DNA from: Elusimicrobia bacterium GWB2_63_16
GTDB taxonomy: Bacteria > Elusimicrobiota > Elusimicrobia > Elusimicrobiales > UBA9959
Assembly: GCA_001799715.1 (NCBI GenBank)
Contig: MGTZ01000039.1
Span: forward strand, 1-35,574
Direction: 5' to 3'
Length of the DNA: 35,574 nucleotides
The notes below the pieces were generated by a model that saw only the letters and a program-made list of their open reading frames with translations, ran no database searches and had not been told where the DNA came from. This document shows, one piece after another, positions 32,881-35,574 of the stretch (its first letter is position 1; each line of letters starts with the position of its first letter). A program made the position numbers and the translations under genes.

Positions 32881-32953
32881 CGTAGTCCTCCGTAAATAAG
32901 CAAAAAATCGGCTAAAAAAATAACTTCGGCGAATATACACGCGCCGAACCAAT

Positions 32954-32959
32954 ATTATA
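32954..32959 (-). promoter_or_regulatory. Candidate -10 box of clpC, abutting the upstream terminator
   Basis: A TATAAT on minus (32959-32954) begins 3 nt after the T-tract of the preceding gene's terminator and gives a leader of about 65 nt. No -35 is visible because the terminator stem occupies that position. No CIRCE-like or CtsR-like repeat was seen. Confidence 0.5.
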
Positions 32960-32962
32960 TAT

Positions 32963-33012
32963 AAAAAGGGGGCGCCGCTGGGCGGTTTAAGAGGATAAAC
33001 CGGCGCGCCCCC
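32963..33012 (-). terminator. Intrinsic terminator of the NfeD-type gene
   Basis: On minus, GGGGGCGC pairs with GCGCCCCC and, within it, CGGTTTA pairs with TAAACCG around TCCTCT. A T5 tract (32967-32963) follows. Confidence 0.88.
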
Positions 33013-33024
33013 GTACCCGGGAGG

Positions 33025-34371
33025 TTACTTGGCGGCGCGGACACGCACCTTGAAGCCTTCCACGGCGGCAACTTCCACCTCGGCGCCGGCGGGGATGTCG
33101 CCGGAGACGCTCTCGGCCTCCCACAGCTCGCCTTCCACCAGCACGGTGCCCTTCGGGGCCAGCGCGGTCTTGGCCAGGCCGCGCTTGTCCTTGAGGCTTT
33201 CTATGCCGGTCACCACGCCGCGCAGCTGCGCACGCAGGGCGATATAGGCCACGCCGGCCACCACGGCTATCAGGCCGATCACGGTAGTAAGGAGCATGCT
33301 CATAGAAATAGTCAGACCTCCCAGGGAGGGCTGGTTGAACAGCATCAGCCCGCCCATCAGCACCGCCGCCGCGCCGGCCAGGGTCAGCAGGCCGTAGCTG
33401 ACCACCTTGATCTCGGCGATGAAGAACACGAAGCCCAGCAGGATCAGCGCCACGCCTGCGAAATTGGCAGACAGCGTCTGGAAAGAATAGAAGGCCAGCA
33501 CCAGCGACACCGCCCCCACCACGCCGGGCAGGATCAGTCCGGGGTTGTAGAGCTCTATGAACAGCCCGGCCGCGCCGAGGCTCATCAGGATCATCGCGAT
33601 ATTAGGGTCGGTGATGGTGGCCAGGAACTTCTGCCGGCGCGTCTGCCCGAAATATTCCACGGCGGCCCCGGCGCATTTGAGCGCGCCGAACTCCCCCGCC
33701 CTGCGGCCGTCGGCCTTGCGCAGGAACTCCTCTATGCCGGCCGCGGTGAAATCGGCCACGCCCAGCTTGACGGCCTCCTCGGCCGGGATGGAATCGCTCT
33801 GGCGCACCGCCTTGATGGCCCAATCGGCGTTGCGGCCGGTCTTCTGCGCTATGGACTTGATATAGGCCGCCGCGTCGTTGAGCATCTTCTCGTCCATCGG
33901 GTCTTTCCTGACGGCGCCTTTCTCCTTATCCTTCTCTTTGCCCATGCCGGGCAGGCCGCCCATCACCACCGGATGCGCCGCGCCGATATTGGTGCCAGGC
34001 GCCATGCCCACCAGCGGGGAAGCCATGGAGATGAAGACGCCGGCCGAGGCCGCCCGCGCGCCCTGCGGGGAGACATAGACGGCCACGGGCTTTTTGGAGG
34101 CCAGCATGGCCTTGATGATCTCGCGCATGGAGGTATCCAGGCCGCCGGGCGTGTCGAGAGCTATCACCAGCAGGTCGGCGCCGCCCGGGGCGTTCACCTT
34201 GGCCACGGCGCCGGAGATGAACTCGGCGGCGGCCGGGGTGATGACGCCGGAATAGGGCGCCACCACGACGGTTTTCACCTCGTAGACCGAGGCGGTTTTT
34301 TTAACCGGGGCCGCCGCGAGCAGCGGCAGCAGCGAGGCGAGCAGGATAATTTTTTTCATAATATTCCCCAT
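33025..34371 (-). CDS. NfeD-type membrane serine protease (ClpP-fold plus C-terminal OB domain)
   Basis: A signal/anchor (IILLASLLPLLAAA) leads into a ClpP/crotonase-fold protease domain. LLVIALDTPGGLDTSMREII provides the oxyanion Gly-Gly, and Ser109 in GARAASAGVFISMAS is the likely nucleophile. A Lys in DEKMLNDAAAY (Lys162) is the candidate base of the Ser-Lys dyad. About five TM helices follow (for example IAMILMSLGAAGLFIELY), then a C-terminal NfeD/OB domain (TVLVEGELWEAESVSGDIPAG). Related archaeal proteases cleave stomatin partners, but no stomatin gene is adjacent here. TATAAT with 6-nt spacing favours the ATG at 34371 (leaderless); ATG 34359, behind GGGGA, is the alternative. Its terminator lies just before clpC. 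Confidence 0.9.
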   Translation of the reverse strand: MGNIMKKIILLASLLPLLAAAPVKKTASVYEVKTVVVAPYSGVITPAAAEFISGAVAKVNAPGGADLLVIALDTPGGLDTSMREIIKAMLASKKPVAVYVSPQGARAASAGVFISMASPLVGMAPGTNIGAAHPVVMGGLPGMGKEKDKEKGAVRKDPMDEKMLNDAAAYIKSIAQKTGRNADWAIKAVRQSDSIPAEEAVKLGVADFTAAGIEEFLRKADGRRAGEFGALKCAGAAVEYFGQTRRQKFLATITDPNIAMILMSLGAAGLFIELYNPGLILPGVVGAVSLVLAFYSFQTLSANFAGVALILLGFVFFIAEIKVVSYGLLTLAGAAAVLMGGLMLFNQPSLGGLTISMSMLLTTVIGLIAVVAGVAYIALRAQLRGVVTGIESLKDKRGLAKTALAPKGTVLVEGELWEAESVSGDIPAGAEVEVAAVEGFKVRVRAAK

Positions 34372-34383
34372 TCGCTAATTATA
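34372..34383 (-). promoter_or_regulatory. Leaderless-type promoter of the NfeD-type gene
   Basis: On minus, TATAAT (34383-34378) is followed by TAGCGA and then ATG at 34371. A TTTTTA at 17 bp upstream, within the terminator T-tract of the preceding gene, is the only -35 candidate. Confidence 0.6.
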
Positions 34384-34400
34384 CATTTTGGCGCCGGCCG

Positions 34401-34433
34401 TAAAAAGAAAACCGGCCGTCAGCGACGGCCGGT
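34401..34433 (-). terminator. Intrinsic terminator of the receiver-domain gene
   Basis: A 10-bp stem ACCGGCCGTC/GACGGCCGGT with a 3-nt loop is followed on minus by TTTTCTTTTT. Confidence 0.92.
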
Positions 34434-34457
34434 ATCCGGGCAGGCGGCCGCGGGCGC

Positions 34458-34811
34458 TCAGCCCATGGCGGTCTGCACCAGTTCCATGAAGTGCTCCACC
34501 TTGAAAGGCTTTTCCACGAAGCAGTAATCCCCTTCGCAGCGCAGGTTCTCTATGGCGTAGGGGGTGCCGGTCACCAGCAGGCTCTTGCGCTCGCCGCCGG
34601 CCTCGCGGAACAGGCGTATCAGCTCCGTGCCCAGGCCGTCGGGAAACATGAAATCGGTTATCAGCAGGTCGTATTTGCGCTCGCGCAGCAGGACCGCGGC
34701 CTCCGCGAAGGTCTCCGCCTTGGACACGGAGAAATCGGTATTCGAGAAGATGCGCTCGTAAAGGCCCAGCATCGCCTTATCGTCGTCAGCCACAAGTATG
34801 GTCTTGGACAT
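34458..34811 (-). CDS. Single-domain response regulator receiver protein
   Basis: A 117-residue receiver domain: acidic pocket DDD (residues 9-11), phospho-acceptor Asp53 in LLITDFMFPDG, Thr in LLVTGTP and the Lys-Pro pair in FVEKPFKV. All key residues are canonical, unlike the receiver at 2295. There is no output domain, so it probably signals through protein contacts or a phosphorelay. The start ATG 34811 (MSKTILVADDD) is chosen at the conserved domain start with GGGG just upstream; a GTG at 34871 would add 20 unlikely residues. A TACACT box on minus at 34885-34880 may be its -10. It is followed by its own strong terminator. Confidence 0.9.
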   Translation of the reverse strand: MSKTILVADDDKAMLGLYERIFSNTDFSVSKAETFAEAAVLLRERKYDLLITDFMFPDGLGTELIRLFREAGGERKSLLVTGTPYAIENLRCEGDYCFVEKPFKVEHFMELVQTAMG

Positions 34812-34943
34812 GGTCCCCTTTCTTCCCCGGACATGTCCCCCCGGAGAGGCCGCGCAGCGGCTCCCCCTCACCCATCAATAGTGTATCAGTTGCGGCATGT
34901 GACCGTAAGCGGCGCAGGGCCCAGGCCAGGCCCGTTTTATGGC

Positions 34944-35574
34944 CTAGGAGTTTTTGGGCCCATTGCCCCCGGCCGGCCAGGGAGGAAAGACGGCCGACGC
35001 GTCGCCGGCCAGCAGGCAGACGTGCAGGCCGGAGCGGGGCTGGGCGGCGTGCACCGCGCGCGCCGCGCTGTCCAGGTCCGGGCCGCGCCAGGCCGCGGCC
35101 GGGAACAGCGGCCCGGCCACGAACACCACCCCGCCCCGGCCGGCCGGGGCGCGCTTGAGCGCGGCCCGCAGCTGCGCGGCTTTGCGCTCGCATTTGGCGG
35201 AAAGTTTTTTCACGGCGTCTGCCCCGAAGCCCCCGCTCACCCAGCGCACCTCGAACAGGTACTCCTCGCCGCCGCGGGTGGCGGCCAGGTCGGCCGTACG
35301 GCATTCGGAGCGGCCCTGCGGCTTTATGCCGGCGAAGCCCTCGCCCGCCAGGAACAGCGCGGCGCGCAGCTCGGCCAGGGCGGCGTCCAGCCGGCCGGGC
35401 GTGGCGTCGCCGGGCTCGAAACCGGTATAAAAAATGGTCTCCCCCGCCAGGCAGCCGAATAAGGCGCCGGCGGAGGAGAGCAATTCTTTCAGTTCTGCGG
35501 CCGCTGCCGGATGGCGCCGGAGCGCGGCCCGCAGGGCCGGGCTGGCGGCGCGCAGAACGGGGAGGGCGGGCCGC
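34944..35574 (-). CDS. Unknown protein, C-terminal part (5' end outside window)
   Basis: The frame is open to the right edge, so the gene is truncated at its start; the first in-window start-like codon (TTG 35483) is probably internal. The visible part is Ala/Arg/Leu-rich. It contains AALAELRAALFLAGEGFAGI, then RTADLAATRGGEEYLFEVRW, a basic helix (VKKLSAKCERKAAQLRAALK) and a strand-helix section (GGVVFVAGPLF, LHVCLLAGDA). An Asp followed by ExR after about ten residues, and then a basic helix, is reminiscent of PD-(D/E)XK nuclease-like folds, but this is a weak resemblance. No family is claimed. The gap to the receiver gene (34812-34943) holds only that gene's leader. Confidence 0.65.
   Translation of the reverse strand, partial: RPALPVLRAASPALRAALRRHPAAAAELKELLSSAGALFGCLAGETIFYTGFEPGDATPGRLDAALAELRAALFLAGEGFAGIKPQGRSECRTADLAATRGGEEYLFEVRWVSGGFGADAVKKLSAKCERKAAQLRAALKRAPAGRGGVVFVAGPLFPAAAWRGPDLDSAARAVHAAQPRSGLHVCLLAGDASAVFPPWPAGGNGPKNS

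Noticed and set aside
30901-32895. 664-codon open frame on plus, antisense to clpC
   Set aside because: Shadow of clpC. Its composition (Gly/Leu/Ala/His-rich, no domain) is typical of antisense frames in GC-rich genes.

Overview
The window is about 35.6 kb of high-GC, densely coded bacterial chromosome. I can support 31 protein-coding genes, two of them cut by the window edges. I found no rRNA, tRNA, CRISPR array, insertion sequence or prophage. The gene mix suggests a Gram-negative-type (diderm) heterotroph from a poorly sampled lineage. It includes a pyruvoyl arginine decarboxylase, a SWIB-domain protein, a baeRF protein, a ChaN-like protein, a plant/archaeal-type secreted alpha-amylase, many exported proteins and a lipoprotein. 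Elusimicrobiota would fit, but this is an impression from gene content and not a proven assignment.

Left part (1-9.1 kb). A polyamine block comes first: the 3' end of an ornithine/lysine-type decarboxylase, then pyruvoyl arginine decarboxylase, then agmatinase. Together they could give two routes to putrescine. A small hypothetical gene, a stand-alone receiver protein and a minus-strand set follow: an unusual 3-hydroxyacyl-CoA dehydrogenase homologue, a two-TM protein of unknown function and a membrane-anchored TPR protein. A tyrosine recombinase (XerC/D type) is fused head-to-tail with recA.

Middle (9.1-24 kb). A LexA-family repressor diverges from recA and carries a long dyad over its own promoter. 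After a cluster of short palindromic repeats comes a block of small and exported plus-strand genes: trypsin-like protease, SWIB protein, degenerate nucleotidyltransferase, papain-like protease and a second trypsin-like protease. Next are an NAD-dependent epimerase with glgB (minus) and, divergently, rsmH and a baeRF protein. An M42/M28-like aminopeptidase (minus), a ChaN-like protein with an MFS transporter, and an exported protein of unknown function complete this part.

Right part (24-35.6 kb), all minus strand. It holds a secreted alpha-amylase and a compact run clpC > beta-lactamase-fold serine hydrolase > small membrane protein > U32 protein > HExxH lipoprotein > YaeQ-like protein, whose last five genes overlap or nearly touch. 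It also holds an NfeD-type membrane protease, a receiver protein and a truncated unknown gene.

The most interesting genome-scale signal is in the promoters. Six genes start exactly 6 nt after a TANNNT -10 box, so transcription would begin at or beside the A of ATG and give leaderless mRNAs. Neighbouring genes have ordinary Shine-Dalgarno (SD) leaders. Several promoters also sit directly on the T-tract of the preceding gene's terminator.
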